Shown here piece by piece: positions 63,029 through 64,000 of a DNA stretch of 64,000 nt (position 1 is its first letter; every line of letters begins with the position of its first letter). The notes beneath the pieces are model-generated. The model had not been told where the DNA came from and did not search any database. It saw only the letters and a list, made by a program, of their open reading frames with translations. The position numbers and the translations under genes are program-made. The DNA comes from an uncultured Tidjanibacter sp. (GTDB lineage: Bacteria > Bacteroidota > Bacteroidia > Bacteroidales > Rikenellaceae): the NCBI GenBank assembly GCA_947852905.1, contig CANTVF010000002.1, positions 62,001 to 126,000 of the forward strand. The letters run 5' to 3'.

Positions 63029-64000
63029 ATGATACAGCAAGAATCGCTGAACGAACTGTACGACATATTCACCAAATGCCGCAACGTGGTGACAGACAGT
63101 CGGCAGGTAACCGAAGGGGCCATATTTTTCGCCCTCCGTGGCCCATCTTTCAACGGGAACGACTTCGCACGCGCCGCACTCGACAAGGGCGCCGCACTCG
63201 CCGTTATAGACGATCCGCACGCAATTCCCGGCAACGAAAATGGTATCATGCCCCGCGAAGACGCGCTCGCAGCGGGATATTTCCTAACCGACGACTCGCT
63301 CGCGACACTTCAGGCGCTCGCCCGGATGCATCGCACGATGCTCGGCATTCCGATCATAGCCATAACAGGGACCAACGGCAAGACCACAACCAAAGAATTG
63401 ACAGCCGCCGTGCTTTCGAGCCAGTATCGGGTACACGCCACACAGGGCAACCTGAACAATCACATAGGCGTTCCGCTGACGTTATTATCCATACCGGACG
63501 ACACCCAGATAGGTATCATCGAAATGGGAGCCAGCGCACCGGGCGAAATAGACGCCCTATGCCGCATAGCCCGCCCCAACTACGGTATAATCACCAACAT
63601 AGGCAAAGCGCATCTGGCAGGATTCGGCAGCGAAGAAGGGGTACGGAAAACCAAAGGTGAGCTTTACGACTACCTGACGGCTACGAACGGCCACGCGTTC
63701 GTCAGAAAGGACGATCCGACACTTGTCGCAATGGCGTCCGAGCGCAAGGGCATGCATATAATATGGTATGAAAGCTCTGCAGGTGAAGGATTCCGCAGCC
63801 AGCTCGTAGGAGATTACAACAGGATGAACATAGCCGCCGCAGCCGCGATAGGCACCTATTTCGGCATTCTTCCGGATCCTATCGCAACAGCTATCATGGA
63901 CTACGTGCCTACCATGAACCGCTCGCAAGTCATCGTCACAGAACGCAACACCGTGATAGCCGACTGCTACAACGCCAATCCGTCGAGCATGAGTGCCGCG
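63029..64000 (+). CDS. murF: UDP-N-acetylmuramoyl-tripeptide--D-alanyl-D-alanine ligase, truncated by window end
   Basis: The frame is open for 324 codons from the ATG at 63029 to the window edge, so the C-terminus is missing. Domain order fits MurF: an N-terminal uridine-binding part with VVTDSRQVTEGAIFFALRG, the ATPase loop ITGTNGKTTTKEL (near 114), IIEMGASAPGEIDALCRIARP and the end of the visible part CYNANPSSMSA, the conserved YNANPxS of real MurF. It completes the peptidoglycan precursor by adding D-Ala-D-Ala. It starts 25 bases after manC. The window also holds the MurF-Alr fusion at 33564-35945, whose YNANP region is altered. Confidence 0.95.
   Translation, partial: MIQQESLNELYDIFTKCRNVVTDSRQVTEGAIFFALRGPSFNGNDFARAALDKGAALAVIDDPHAIPGNENGIMPREDALAAGYFLTDDSLATLQALARMHRTMLGIPIIAITGTNGKTTTKELTAAVLSSQYRVHATQGNLNNHIGVPLTLLSIPDDTQIGIIEMGASAPGEIDALCRIARPNYGIITNIGKAHLAGFGSEEGVRKTKGELYDYLTATNGHAFVRKDDPTLVAMASERKGMHIIWYESSAGEGFRSQLVGDYNRMNIAAAAAIGTYFGILPDPIATAIMDYVPTMNRSQVIVTERNTVIADCYNANPSSMSAA

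Overview
This 64 kb window is chromosomal housekeeping DNA from a member of the Bacteroidota, most likely order Bacteroidales; an Alistipes-like (Rikenellaceae) origin is my inference. The phylum call rests on a one-chain SecDF, a MurF-Alr fusion, DUF4270, DUF3098 and DUF4252 proteins, a Bacteroidetes putative porin, lipoprotein signals of the form [A/S/T]-C, a near absence of Shine-Dalgarno sites, and repeated exact matches to the Bacteroidetes promoter element TAnnTTTG. GC is a little over one half by eye, and the isoleucine codon ATA is common. I see no rRNA, tRNA, CRISPR array, prophage or intact insertion sequence.

Layout. 1-8 kb: a truncated BACON lipoprotein, diadenylate cyclase cdaA, secDF, a small DNA-binding protein and rmuC, all on the minus strand. 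8-16 kb (plus): rpe, an ABC-F ATPase, a secreted esterase with a C-terminal starch-binding-like domain, rlmB, a pentapeptide-repeat protein, a DUF45 metallopeptidase and an arginine deiminase-like enzyme. 16.9-25.2 kb: a minus-strand polyprenyl diphosphate synthase diverges from a plus-strand run of YfhO-type membrane protein, ftsX, DUF3098, uppP, truB and queA. 25.2-31.5 kb: a 160-bp tandem repeat, a half-length GT5 glycosyltransferase overlapping a DUF4270 lipoprotein, topA and a decayed ftsK fragment. 31.8-41.3 kb (minus): 2-Cys peroxiredoxin, a tetrapyrrole-methylase-fold methyltransferase, murF-alr, mutS2, an MCE protein and an N-acetylmuramoyl-L-alanine amidase, the last divergent from lptD. 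41.4-46.6 kb (plus): lptD and a Dcp-like M3 peptidase. 46.9-49.4 kb (minus): an ECF sigma, anti-sigma, outer-membrane barrel and DUF4252 operon. 49.7-54 kb: a small secreted protein, ribH, a TPR protein, then recF with DUF721. 54.4-61.7 kb (minus): CDF metal exporter, lemA, a TPM-domain protein, a MltF-like transglycosylase, the putative porin and pssA. 61.9-64 kb (plus): manC and a truncated murF.

The recurring theme is envelope building: lipid carrier (polyprenyl synthase, uppP), peptidoglycan (murF-alr, murF, amidase, MltF, ftsX), phospholipid (pssA), outer membrane (lptD, MCE protein, porin, secDF) and second-messenger or stress control (cdaA, ECF module). DNA and RNA maintenance genes (topA, mutS2, recF, rmuC, rlmB, truB, queA) are interspersed.

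I did not find a clear new defence, mobile or biosynthetic system. The observations most worth checking are a hairpin-plus-box element found in two copies downstream of unrelated genes (46.6 and 54.3 kb), the 160-bp tandem repeat that ends at its own terminator (25.3-25.7 kb), the ftsK relic (31.1-31.5 kb), the ECF/DUF4252 operon, and closely overlapping divergent promoters.
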